64,000 nucleotides of DNA from Novosphingobium sp. 18050 (GTDB lineage: Bacteria; Pseudomonadota; Alphaproteobacteria; Sphingomonadales; Sphingomonadaceae), in the NCBI RefSeq assembly GCF_902706195.1, contig NZ_CACSJO010000002.1, forward strand, positions 62,001 to 126,000, in the 5' to 3' direction. Both the position numbers and the translations under genes were made by a program. Shown one piece after another: positions 17,145 to 25,206 of the stretch (positions within the stretch are counted from its first letter, which is position 1; each line of letters opens with the position of its first letter). Under the pieces are notes generated by a model. It was not told the DNA's origin. It was given only the letters and a program-made list of their open reading frames with translations, and searched no databases.

Positions 17145-17295
17145 GCGACTTAGCGGAAGGCCATTTGCAAATCCATGCGTATTTTCGTTCAGTGGACCAA
17201 TATCGGAACAATGTCGTTGTCTCGGGGCTTCCTCGCTGCTACTTGCAAGGGACTGCCCGACAGGGGCAAAAATCGGGAAGAAGGGCGGAAAAGCG

Positions 17296-18462
17296 GTGGA
17301 TTTTGCACTTACCCAGGACCAGCAGGATATCCGCGAAGCGGTCCTCAAGCACTGTTCTCAGTTCCCTGACGAGTACTGGCTGGAAAAGGATCGCAGTGGC
17401 GAATTCCCGGTCGAGTTCCATATGTCGATGGCGCAGGCCGGCTGGCTGGGCGTGGCCATGCCCGAATCGGTGGGCGGCGCCGGGCTGGGCATCACCGAAG
17501 CTGCGGTGATGATGCAGGCGGTGGCGGAAAGCGGCGGCGGCATGACGGCAGCCTCGGCAATCCACGGCCCGGTCTTCGGGCTGGAGCCTGTCACCCTGTT
17601 CGGCACCGAGGAACAGCAGCAGCGCATGATCCCGCCGATCCTGTCGGGGAGTGAGAAGATGTGCTTTGCGGTGACCGAGCCGAATACCGGCCTGGACACC
17701 ACCAGCCTCAAGACCCGCGCCGAAAAGGTGCCCGGCGGCTACCGCGTCAATGGCGAGAAGATCTGGATCACCAACGCCCACGTCGCCGACCGGATGCTGC
17801 TGATAGCCCGCACCACCCCGCTGGAGGAAGTTAAGAAAAAGACCGAGGGGCTGACGCTGTTCTACACGAAGCTCGATCGTGCCCATATCGAGCATCAGTT
17901 GATCCCCAAGATGGGCCGGCACGCGGTGGGATCGAACATGCTGTTCATTACCGACCTGTTCATTCCCGAGGAAGACCGCATCGGCGCCGAGGGGCAGGGC
18001 TTCAAGATCCTGCTCCAGGGCCTTAACCCCGAGCGTGTCCTGCTTGGGGCCGAGGCGACCGGGCTGGGCCGCGTGGCGATCAAGAAGGCCTCGAAGTACG
18101 CGCAGGAGCGCGTCGTCTTCGGGCGGCCGATCGGACAGAACCAGGGCATCCAGCACCCGCTCGCCAAGGCGTGGATGCAAGTGGAGGCGGCCAGCCTCAT
18201 GGTGTTCAAGGCTGCCACCATGTTCGACAAGGGGCTCGATTGCGGGACCGAGGCGAACACCGCCAAATACCTCGCCGCCGAGGCCGGGTTCGAGGCTTGC
18301 CAGACCGCCATGATGTCGATGGGCGGCATGGGCTACGCCCAGGAATACCACGTTGAGCGCTACCTGCGCGAAGTGATGATCCCGCGCATCGCGCCGGTGA
18401 GCCCGCATCAGATCATGAACTACATCGCCGAGAGGGTTTTGGAGCTTCCGAGGTCGTATTGA
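17296..18462 (+). CDS. Acyl-CoA dehydrogenase family protein
   Basis: An FAD flavoprotein expected to desaturate an acyl-CoA. I start it at the GTG at 17296 (VDFALTQDQQDIREAV) because AAGAAGGGCGG lies just upstream and the 388-residue length fits. Flavin-binding stretches are present: CFAVTEPNTGLDTTS, then YRVNGEKIWITNA and ERVVFGRPIGQNQ. At the C-terminus, where most family members have YEGT with the catalytic Glu, this protein reads IPRIAPVSPHQIMNYIAE and ends LPRSY, so the usual base is absent. It leads a rightward set with a CitE-like lyase, a CoA-transferase/hydrolase and a hydratase-like gene. Confidence 0.9.
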   Translation: MDFALTQDQQDIREAVLKHCSQFPDEYWLEKDRSGEFPVEFHMSMAQAGWLGVAMPESVGGAGLGITEAAVMMQAVAESGGGMTAASAIHGPVFGLEPVTLFGTEEQQQRMIPPILSGSEKMCFAVTEPNTGLDTTSLKTRAEKVPGGYRVNGEKIWITNAHVADRMLLIARTTPLEEVKKKTEGLTLFYTKLDRAHIEHQLIPKMGRHAVGSNMLFITDLFIPEEDRIGAEGQGFKILLQGLNPERVLLGAEATGLGRVAIKKASKYAQERVVFGRPIGQNQGIQHPLAKAWMQVEAASLMVFKAATMFDKGLDCGTEANTAKYLAAEAGFEACQTAMMSMGGMGYAQEYHVERYLREVMIPRIAPVSPHQIMNYIAERVLELPRSY

Positions 18463-18480
18463 GGCGGCAGGCCGCTGGCT

Positions 18481-18585
18481 CGGACTTGATCCGGGGCGGC
18501 GGCCTGTCTTTAGATACGCCTGTCGGCAAGGCGCCCTCCATCAGACGGGGCGTTCATGGCCGGCGTTCCCGGATGAGGTCCGGGA
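18481..18585. repeat. Pair of GGACTTGATCCGG-type short repeats
   Basis: CGGA-CTTGA-TCCG at 18481-18493 and TCCCGGA-TGAGG-TCCGGGA at 18567-18585 are related hairpin units between the acyl-CoA dehydrogenase and CitE-like genes. A similar unit lies at 29979-29999 and a degenerate one near 62108-62140. They look like a dispersed short palindromic repeat. Confidence 0.55.
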
Positions 18586-18604
18586 CGACGAATTTGGAGA
18601 GATC

Positions 18605-19507
18605 ATGCCTGTCACCCCCGCCTTTGCCCACGCGCCCGCCACTGCCCGCTCCTGGCTGTTTGCTCCCGGCGACAGCGAGAAGAAGATGACCAAGGCGATG
18701 GAAGGCGAGGCCGACATCGTCCTCATCGACCTGGAGGACGCGGTCGCGCCGGACGCCAAGGCTGCGGCGCGCCCGATGGTACATGATTTCATCAAGGCCA
18801 ATCCCGAACAGCGCCGCCGCCTCTGGGTGCGCATCAACCCCTTCGACGGGCCGCACACCCTGATGGATCTGGCGGCCGTGATGCCGGCGCGCCCCGGCGG
18901 CATCATGCTGCCCAAGGTGTACGGCCGCGCCGATGTGGAGAAGCTGGACCACTGCCTTTCCGCGCTGGAAGTCGCCAACGGCATCGAGGAAGGCTCCACC
19001 CCGGTCATTGTGCTCATCACCGAGACTGCCGAGGCCATGTTTCACACCGGCAGCTACAAGGGCGCGCCCCGCGTCGTGGCGCTCACCTGGGGGGCGGAAG
19101 ACCTTGCCGATTCGATCGGGGCCGCGTCGAACCGGAACGCGGACGGTTCCTATTCCTTCACGTATGAGCTGGCCCGCAGCCTTACCGTGCTGGGCGCAGC
19201 GACTGCGGGTGTCACCGCGATCGAGACGATCAGCGCCGATTTCAAGGACCTCGAAGCTTTGCGCACGCGCGCTGAAAAGGTCCGCCGCGATGGCTACCGC
19301 GGGATGATGGCGATTCACCCGGCGCAGGTGCCGGTGATAAACGCGGCGTTCACTCCCACCGAAGCGGAAGTGGCCGAGGCGCAGGAGATCGTCGACGTCT
19401 TTGCCGCCAACCCCGGCGTCGGCGCCATCGGCTGGAAGGGCGGCATGCTGGACCGCCCCTATCTGGCGCGGGCCGAACGCCTGCTGCGGCAGGCGGGAAA
19501 GCTGTGA
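18605..19507 (+). CDS. HpcH/HpaI aldolase / CitE-like lyase
   Basis: A 300-residue member of the citrate lyase beta-subunit-like family, which cleaves or forms C-C bonds in acyl-CoAs such as citramalyl-, malyl- or beta-methylmalyl-CoA, or hydrolyses malyl-CoA. Seen: RSWLFAPGDSEKKM near the N-terminus, VLIDLEDAVAPDAK with metal-ligand acids, RINPFDGPHT, the Glu in LITETAEAMF, and LTWGAEDLADSIG with its Asp. IHPAQVPVINAAF is a family C-terminal motif. GGAGAG is seven bases before the ATG. The next gene starts four bases after the stop, so they are one operon. The natural substrate is not evident. Confidence 0.9.
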   Translation: MPVTPAFAHAPATARSWLFAPGDSEKKMTKAMEGEADIVLIDLEDAVAPDAKAAARPMVHDFIKANPEQRRRLWVRINPFDGPHTLMDLAAVMPARPGGIMLPKVYGRADVEKLDHCLSALEVANGIEEGSTPVIVLITETAEAMFHTGSYKGAPRVVALTWGAEDLADSIGAASNRNADGSYSFTYELARSLTVLGAATAGVTAIETISADFKDLEALRTRAEKVRRDGYRGMMAIHPAQVPVINAAFTPTEAEVAEAQEIVDVFAANPGVGAIGWKGGMLDRPYLARAERLLRQAGKL

Positions 19508-19511
19508 GGGC

Positions 19512-20759
19512 ATGATCGACCTTACCCGCTACCTCAAGACCGGCGACCACATCGTCTTCGGTCAGGCCTGCGGTGAACCCACCGCGCTGGTCGAGGCGCT
19601 GATTGCGCAAGGGGAGGGCATCGGCGACCTTCACGCCTTCATCGCCACCAGCTTTTCCGGCCTGTTCACGCCCGAGAGCGCCGGCGCGTTCCGGCTTTCC
19701 TCGATGGGGGCGATCGGGGCGCTGCGGGTCATGACCAGGGCCAACCTGCTCGACGTGATCCCGGTCCACGTCAGCCAGGTCGCGCCGCTGATAACGGCGG
19801 GCGTGATGCGCTGCGACGTGGCGATGATCCAGGTCAGCCCGGCGGACGCGCAAGGTAACCACTCCTGCGGCCTGATCTCCGACTATGTGCGCGCCGCCGT
19901 GGACAAGGCCCGTGTGGTGATCGCCGAGATCAACGACCAGGTTCCCTACGTGCCGGGCGAACTGATCCCGGCCAGCGCCATCGACGTGGCGGTCGAGGTC
20001 AGCCACGCGCCGGTCGAAGTCGCACCGGCGAAGATCGGCTCTACCGACGAGGCCATCGCCCGGTTCTGCGCCGAATTCATCGGCGACGGCTGCGTCCTGC
20101 AGACCGGCGTGGGCGCGGTGCCCGATGCGATTCTGCGCCTGCTGCACGACCGCCGCGACCTTGGCGTCCATTCCGGAATGCTGGGCGACGGGCTGGTCGA
20201 CTTGGCGGAAGCGGGCGTGCTGACCAATGCCCGCAAGGAGATCGATGCGGGCGTATCCATCAACGGTGCGCTCATCGGCACGCGGCGGCTCTACAACTGG
20301 GCGCACCGCAACCCCGCGATCCGCATGACGCCCACCAGCTATACCCACGATGCGGGCGTGCTGGGACAGCTTTCGCGGCTGGTCACGATCAATTCCGCGC
20401 TGGAAGTGGACCTCACCGGGCAGGTCAATGCCGAGCAATCCGGCGCCGCGTACATGGGCGGCACCGGTGGGCAGGTGGACTTCGTGCGGGCCGGTGCGCG
20501 CTCGCCCGGCGGGGCCTCGCTGATGGTGCTGGCCTCTACCGCAAAGGGCGGGACGATCAGCAAGATCGTGCCCACACTTTCCGGCCCCGTCACCAGCGCG
20601 CGCAGCGAAGTGGACGTGGTGGTCACTGAATTCGGCGCTGCACAGTTGAAGGGGCAGACGCTATCCGAGCGTGCTCGCCGTCTCGTCGCCGTCGCCCATC
20701 CGGATTTTCGTGAGGGTCTGGAGCGCGCCGCGTTCGAGATCGCCAGAAGAGGTTTTTGA
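19512..20759 (+). CDS. Acetyl-CoA hydrolase/transferase family protein
   Basis: A 415-residue class I-type CoA-transferase (4-hydroxybutyrate / acetate CoA-transferase relatives). The family pattern is clear: GDHIVFGQACGEPTALVEAL, then VAMIQVSPADAQGNHSCG, TGVGAVPDAILRLL, HSGMLGDGLVDLAEAG, the catalytic Glu in NSALEVDLTGQVNAEQ, and GGTGGQVDFVRGA-like residues. The start at 19512 overlaps no gene and has GAGGGC directly before it. It may load CoA onto the acid intermediate of this pathway or recover CoA. Its neighbours are a CitE-like lyase upstream and a hydratase-like protein two bases downstream. Confidence 0.92.
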   Translation: MIDLTRYLKTGDHIVFGQACGEPTALVEALIAQGEGIGDLHAFIATSFSGLFTPESAGAFRLSSMGAIGALRVMTRANLLDVIPVHVSQVAPLITAGVMRCDVAMIQVSPADAQGNHSCGLISDYVRAAVDKARVVIAEINDQVPYVPGELIPASAIDVAVEVSHAPVEVAPAKIGSTDEAIARFCAEFIGDGCVLQTGVGAVPDAILRLLHDRRDLGVHSGMLGDGLVDLAEAGVLTNARKEIDAGVSINGALIGTRRLYNWAHRNPAIRMTPTSYTHDAGVLGQLSRLVTINSALEVDLTGQVNAEQSGAAYMGGTGGQVDFVRAGARSPGGASLMVLASTAKGGTISKIVPTLSGPVTSARSEVDVVVTEFGAAQLKGQTLSERARRLVAVAHPDFREGLERAAFEIARRGF

Positions 20760-20761
20760 CT

Positions 20762-21529
20762 ATGACCCAGGCCGTCCTGTTCGATGCCCGCGAGGACGGC
20801 ATCGCTGTCATCACCCTCAACCGGCCCGACCAGCGCAATGCCCTGACCGCTGAAGTGCGCGAGGGCCTGCGCGCCGCATGGGACCGTTTCGAGCGCGACG
20901 ACGCCTTGCGCATCGCCATCCTCACCGGCAGCGGCGACAAGGCTTTCTGCGCGGGCGGCGATCTCAAGGAGATGGTCGAGACCGGCATGGCGGTGCCTCC
21001 GCGCGATATGTACGCGCTGCCTTACGACACCATCGAACTGTCCAAGCCCACCATCGCGGCGGTGAACGGCGTGGCTTTCGCAGGCGGCTGGATGATCGCG
21101 CAGGCCTGCGACCTGTGCGTGGCTTCCACGGCGGCGAAATTCGCGATCACCGAGGTCAAGGTCGGGCGCGGCAGCCCCTGGGCGGCGCCGCTGATTCACA
21201 TGATCGGGCAACGCATCTTCATGGAGATCGTCCTGACTGGCAAACCGATCGACGCGGCCCGCGCTTACGAGATCGGCCTCGTCAATCGCCTCGCCGAGCC
21301 GGGAACGGTGCTGGACGCCGCGATTGAACTCGCGCGCGAGGTGCTGGAAGGCGCGCCGCTATCGGTGAAGGCCGCGCGCGAGACGGTGATGCTTTCCACC
21401 GAGATGGGCCGCAGCGCCGCACTGGCCGCTGCGCGCAGCGCACATGAGCACACCTATAATTCCCAGGACGCGCAGGAAGGCCCGCGCGCTTTCGCCGAGA
21501 AGCGTCGGCCGGTGTGGACGGGTCGATAA
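20762..21529 (+). CDS. Enoyl-CoA hydratase/isomerase family protein
   Basis: A 255-residue crotonase-fold protein. The first oxyanion segment is FCAGGDLKEM and the second is VAFAGGWMIAQACDL, both placed normally. Of the two catalytic glutamates of classical enoyl-CoA hydratase, the first position (GGGCE in the rat enzyme) is Met 111 here, while the second is kept as Glu 131 in ITEVKVGRGSPW. So simple hydratase activity is doubtful; isomerase, lyase or thioesterase chemistry within the fold is possible. The ATG is at 20762, two bases after the stop of the CoA-transferase gene. It closes the rightward acyl-CoA operon. Confidence 0.9.
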   Translation: MTQAVLFDAREDGIAVITLNRPDQRNALTAEVREGLRAAWDRFERDDALRIAILTGSGDKAFCAGGDLKEMVETGMAVPPRDMYALPYDTIELSKPTIAAVNGVAFAGGWMIAQACDLCVASTAAKFAITEVKVGRGSPWAAPLIHMIGQRIFMEIVLTGKPIDAARAYEIGLVNRLAEPGTVLDAAIELAREVLEGAPLSVKAARETVMLSTEMGRSAALAAARSAHEHTYNSQDAQEGPRAFAEKRRPVWTGR

Positions 21530-21666
21530 AGAAGCCCGCTGCATTCGCGGTCGGTGATACCTTGCCCGGGATGGTTTGACGCGGAGGCTCTGTTGGCGCC
21601 AATGCGCATCGGCCCGAAGCGTTTTGCTTCGCCAAGCCGGACCTTCGACAGAAAGCCCCTGACACG

Positions 21667-21942
21667 ATGCCGCAAGATCCGATGGTCCAGCTCGCCCTCT
21701 TCACCCAGGCCGTCGAGGCTTTGGGTGGTCAACGGGTGACGGCCCGCACGCTCGGCGTCGATGAGCGGAATCTGCGCGCCCGGCTCTCCGGCGAGGAGGA
21801 TCTGGACACCAGCATCCTGCGCGACATCGCCAAGGCCCTGATCGACCACGCCGACCGCTGCCGCAAGATCGAGCGCAAGCTGTCGCCAGCGTTCTCCGAA
21901 AACCTCACCACCATTCAGGCCGAGCGTTTCGGGAATTCATAG
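21667..21942 (+). CDS. Small HTH-like hypothetical protein
   Basis: A 91-residue protein I cannot name. The middle, ALGGQRVTARTLGVDERNLR, reads like a helix-turn-helix (gene-regulator-like turn at TARTLGVDER), followed by acidic and basic helices and no signal or membrane segment. It follows the acyl-CoA operon by 137 bases, with a small CGAAGC / GCTTCG hairpin at 21615-21631 in between, and a strong terminator follows at 21990-22015. It could be a small DNA-binding protein. The start is uncertain; no clear Shine-Dalgarno sequence is seen. Confidence 0.6.
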   Translation: MPQDPMVQLALFTQAVEALGGQRVTARTLGVDERNLRARLSGEEDLDTSILRDIAKALIDHADRCRKIERKLSPAFSENLTTIQAERFGNS

Positions 21943-21989
21943 GCCGGGAAGCGTCTACTGAAGGGGAGGATTAGCCTCTAAAACAGCAA

Positions 21990-22015
21990 GGGCGGCAGGT
22001 TTGACCCTGCCGCCC
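21990..22015. terminator. Bidirectional terminator between convergent genes
   Basis: GGGCGGCAGG (21990-21999) pairs with CCTGCCGCCC (22006-22015), a perfect 10-bp stem with a six-base loop. On the minus strand it is followed by TTGCTGTTTT, suiting termination of the monooxygenase transcript; it may serve the small gene on the other strand as well. Confidence 0.75.
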
Positions 22016-22038
22016 CGCCTCCTCCAGGCCTTTGAACC

Positions 22039-23895
22039 TTAGCTGACGGTCTCTATTTCCTCGAACGCGACGCCGGGCAAATCCTGCGATTTGCGCCAGT
22101 CGCCGAGCATGTCGCGCCAGGCGTCCCAGCCGGGGACGTAGCCCTTGAACAGGGCCCACTTCAGTTCCTTGTCGCCTTCGTTGTTGAAGTAGCTGGGCGT
22201 GCAGCCCTGCTGGAATTCCGACAGGTCCACCTCGTTATCGCGGCAGTGCTGGACGTAGCCGGCGACGCCTTCGGGCGTGGCGGTGAACTTGGTCGCGCCG
22301 CGCCGCACGGTCTCGCCGATCATGAAGGCGATGTGCTCTGCCTGACGGCCAAACTGCTCGGTCGTGCTCGAATTGGTCGCGCCCTGGATGTAGCCCATGT
22401 AGAACATGCCGGGGAACTGGTCGGTCGTTACGCCGTGCAGGGTGCTGGGGCCGCCGGCCCAGTGATCGTAGATCGACAGGCCGCCTTCGCCTTCCACCGT
22501 ATCGATGCCCCAGCGGCGCTTGAGATCCGAGGTGACCTCGAAGCCGGAGGCGAAGATCATCAGGTCGACTTCGTATTCCACGCCGTCCGCGATGAAGCCC
22601 TTTTCGGTCATGCGCTCCACGCCCTGCGTTGGCGACACGTCGATCACCTTCACGTTGGGGCGGTTGAAGGTGGGGTAGTAATCGTTGTTCGACAGCGGCC
22701 GCTTGCACATGAAGCGGAACCAGGGTTTCAGCACTTCGGCCGTGGCCCCGTCCTCGACGAGATCGTCGACGCGGCGACGCAGGCGTTCCATGACCTGGAA
22801 GTCCACCACTTCGCGGCGGGCCATGAAATCGGCCATGTCCATTTCGGGCCATGACTTGAAGAAGTCGTCCGCCTCAAGCTCGACGTTGAGGTTGCGGCTG
22901 ATCTCGGTCCAGATATCGCAGATGAGATCGGGCTCGCCGGGCAGGAAGAACTGCTGCGCGCCGCGGTGGAAGTTCGCCATGCGCTCCTGCTGCCAGCCGG
23001 GCTTCAGCGAGGCGGCCCAGTCTGGGTCGGTGGGCGGGTTGGGCCGCTCGTCGATGTTCGACGGGGTGCGCTGCAGCACGTAGAGCTGCTTGGCGTACTT
23101 GCCCAGATAAGGGACCGCCTGAACCGAAGTGGCGCCGGTGCCGACGATGGCAACGCGCTTGTCCTTCAGCTTGTCGAGTTCCGGCGCGGTCCATGAACCG
23201 CCGGTGTAGTCGTGCTCCCAGCGGCTGGTGTGGAACATCTTGCCCTTGAAGTCGTGGATGCCGGGAATGCCGGGCAGCTTGGGCATGTTCATCACACCGC
23301 CGGCCATGACCACGAAACGGGCGCGCAGATCGTCGCCGCGGCTGGTCTTAACGTGCCAGCGCTTGATGCTTTCATCCCAGGTGATGCTTTCCACCAGGGT
23401 ATGGAACAGGGCCTTGTCGGTAAGCTCGAAGTCTTCGGCCATCTTCTGGCAATAGGCTTGGATTTCCCAGCCATCGGAGAACTTCTTGGAAGGGAGGTAG
23501 CCGGTTTCCTCCAGCAACGGCAGGTAGCAGTAGGCGTCGTTGTCGCACTGCACGCCGGGGTAGCGGTTCCAGTACCACACGCCGCCGAAGCCGCCCGCGT
23601 GGTCGATGTTGCGCACATTGGTGACGCCCTGCTTGCGCAGATGATAGCCCGCCAGAATGCCCGAGAAACCCGCGCCCAGGATCGCCACGTCGAGGTCCTC
23701 GACCAGGGCTTCGCGCTCCGCCACCGGGGTGAAGGGATCGTGGGCATAGTTGTCCGAGAAATCGCCGGTCGGGCGCACGTACTGCTCGCCGCCTTCGCGG
23801 CGCAGACGCTTGTCGCGTTCGGCAAGATACCTGGCCTTCAGTGCCGGGATATCGAGTTCCTCGGGGGGCGGCACATTGGTTTTATGGCAGATCAT
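22039..23895 (-). CDS. Flavin-containing (Baeyer-Villiger type) monooxygenase
   Basis: A 618-residue NADPH- and FAD-dependent monooxygenase expected to insert oxygen next to a ketone. Two dinucleotide-binding motifs are present: GAGFSG at 74-79 for FAD and GTGATS near 252-257 for NADPH. Between them lies the Baeyer-Villiger fingerprint FxGxxxHxxxW, seen as [14 protein letters not shown] at 216-229. The N-terminal extension of about 65 residues resembles 4-hydroxyacetophenone and steroid monooxygenases. GGGAC precedes the ATG. It follows an SDR gene by 76 bases on the same strand; I infer that an alcohol is oxidised to a ketone by the SDR and then converted to an ester or lactone here. Confidence 0.92.
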   Translation of the reverse strand: MICHKTNVPPPEELDIPALKARYLAERDKRLRREGGEQYVRPTGDFSDNYAHDPFTPVAEREALVEDLDVAILGAGFSGILAGYHLRKQGVTNVRNIDHAGGFGGVWYWNRYPGVQCDNDAYCYLPLLEETGYLPSKKFSDGWEIQAYCQKMAEDFELTDKALFHTLVESITWDESIKRWHVKTSRGDDLRARFVVMAGGVMNMPKLPGIPGIHDFKGKMFHTSRWEHDYTGGSWTAPELDKLKDKRVAIVGTGATSVQAVPYLGKYAKQLYVLQRTPSNIDERPNPPTDPDWAASLKPGWQQERMANFHRGAQQFFLPGEPDLICDIWTEISRNLNVELEADDFFKSWPEMDMADFMARREVVDFQVMERLRRRVDDLVEDGATAEVLKPWFRFMCKRPLSNNDYYPTFNRPNVKVIDVSPTQGVERMTEKGFIADGVEYEVDLMIFASGFEVTSDLKRRWGIDTVEGEGGLSIYDHWAGGPSTLHGVTTDQFPGMFYMGYIQGATNSSTTEQFGRQAEHIAFMIGETVRRGATKFTATPEGVAGYVQHCRDNEVDLSEFQQGCTPSYFNNEGDKELKWALFKGYVPGWDAWRDMLGDWRKSQDLPGVAFEEIETVS

Positions 23896-23971
23896 TCCGG
23901 TCCCACTTCATTAACGTGCGGGCAGGCCTTTCGCGGAGGCACCCTATGTCCGCGATTTGGCTCTGCGTCTT

Positions 23972-24934
23972 TTAGTTGTCAACAGTGTTGTCTATTAAAG
24001 CCTCGGAACGCGCCATGGCGAAGCTGTAGCCGATGTGACCGACATGGCCGTGGAGGCCGAAGTCGAGGACCTGCGGGTTGTCCGGGCCCTTGTCGTGGAA
24101 GGCTGCGCTGGCGGCGGCGACGTCCTCGATGGTCCATTCCGGGCGGTAGACCCCGCGCGTTTCCGCCACGAAGGCGCGCGAGATGCGGCCGGCCATCGAG
24201 CTGATGATCTCGCCGGTGACCGGGCAGGTTTCATGCGCCAGCCAGCCAACCACGGGGGCGACGAGTTCCGGCCCCATCGGCGGATATTGCGAGATGTCGA
24301 GACCCTCTGCCATGCGGGTGACAGCGCCGGGAACGATGGTGTTGCACTTGACGCCGAAGGCCTCGCCTTCCAGCGCGGCGATGTTGTTCAGGCCCAGCAT
24401 CCCGGCCTTCGACATGCCGTAATTCACGCAGTTTTCGTTGCCGTAGATACCGCCAACCGAACTGGTGAGGACGATGCGGCCATAGCCCGCGTCGCACATC
24501 GGTCCGAACGCGGCCTGGACGACGTGGAAGGCCCCCATCAGGTGCACATCGACGACGCTGCGGAAGTCGTCGTAGGAGACATCGCGAATCGAGCCGTAAC
24601 GCACGTTGCCCGCGTTGTGGATTAGCACGTCGATGCGGCCCCAAGTGTCCAGCGCGGCCTGGATTATGGCGCGCCCGCCCTCGGGCGTGGCGACGGTATC
24701 GGCATTGGCAATCGCCTCTCCGCCCGCCGCGACGATCTCGTCGACCAGTGCCTGCGCCACGCTTGTATCCGGTCCATCGCCCCGGATCGCACCGCCAAGG
24801 TCATTGACGACCACCTTGCAGCCGCGCTCTGCAAGCAGGAGCGCATAGGCCCTGCCGAGGCCCCGGCCGCCGCCGGTGACCACCGCAACACGGCCGTCGA
24901 AACGCAGGTCGGCGCCCTGGGAAGGATTGGCCAT
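23972..24934 (-). CDS. Short-chain dehydrogenase, MFE-2 / 17-beta-HSD4-like
   Basis: A 320-residue NAD(P)-dependent dehydrogenase. The cofactor motif is TGGGRGLG at 20-27, with NAG at 107-109 and the catalytic Ser 158/159, Tyr 172 and Lys 176 (NYGMSK). The N-terminus (FDGRVAVVTGGGRGLGRAYA and VVVNDLGGAIRGDG) closely matches the (3R)-hydroxyacyl-CoA dehydrogenase domain of multifunctional enzyme type 2, so a CoA thioester or steroid-like substrate is plausible. I took the ATG at 24934 (MANPSQGADLRF). It is upstream of the Baeyer-Villiger monooxygenase and divergent from the beta-propeller gene at 25207. Confidence 0.9.
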   Translation of the reverse strand: MANPSQGADLRFDGRVAVVTGGGRGLGRAYALLLAERGCKVVVNDLGGAIRGDGPDTSVAQALVDEIVAAGGEAIANADTVATPEGGRAIIQAALDTWGRIDVLIHNAGNVRYGSIRDVSYDDFRSVVDVHLMGAFHVVQAAFGPMCDAGYGRIVLTSSVGGIYGNENCVNYGMSKAGMLGLNNIAALEGEAFGVKCNTIVPGAVTRMAEGLDISQYPPMGPELVAPVVGWLAHETCPVTGEIISSMAGRISRAFVAETRGVYRPEWTIEDVAAASAAFHDKGPDNPQVLDFGLHGHVGHIGYSFAMARSEALIDNTVDN

Positions 24935-25206
24935 GGAAAGGTGTCCTCTCGTACGGCGCGGTTCTGCGGGGCGGGAACGGCTGCGTCCTGCGCTCGGCGT
25001 TCCCGGCACATGGCCGGCCGAATTGGTTATCGGTCTGCTGCACGAATATCCGCACGCATTCCCGCTTGGCAACGGCGGGCCCGTCGCCGGGGCGATGCTG
25101 CAGGCGCAGCCGGCGCCAGTGGCGGCACCTGCGTTGCGCGGCCTTCTGCCGGGCTATACCAAACGGCCAAAGACTCGGCTCACTGCCGGTGGAGAGGGAT
25201 GTATAC

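Noticed and set aside
20756..20761. TTG start two codons upstream for the enoyl-CoA hydratase-like gene
   Set aside because: The ATG at 20762 has a usable AGAGG upstream and follows the previous stop by two bases; the TTG lies across that stop.
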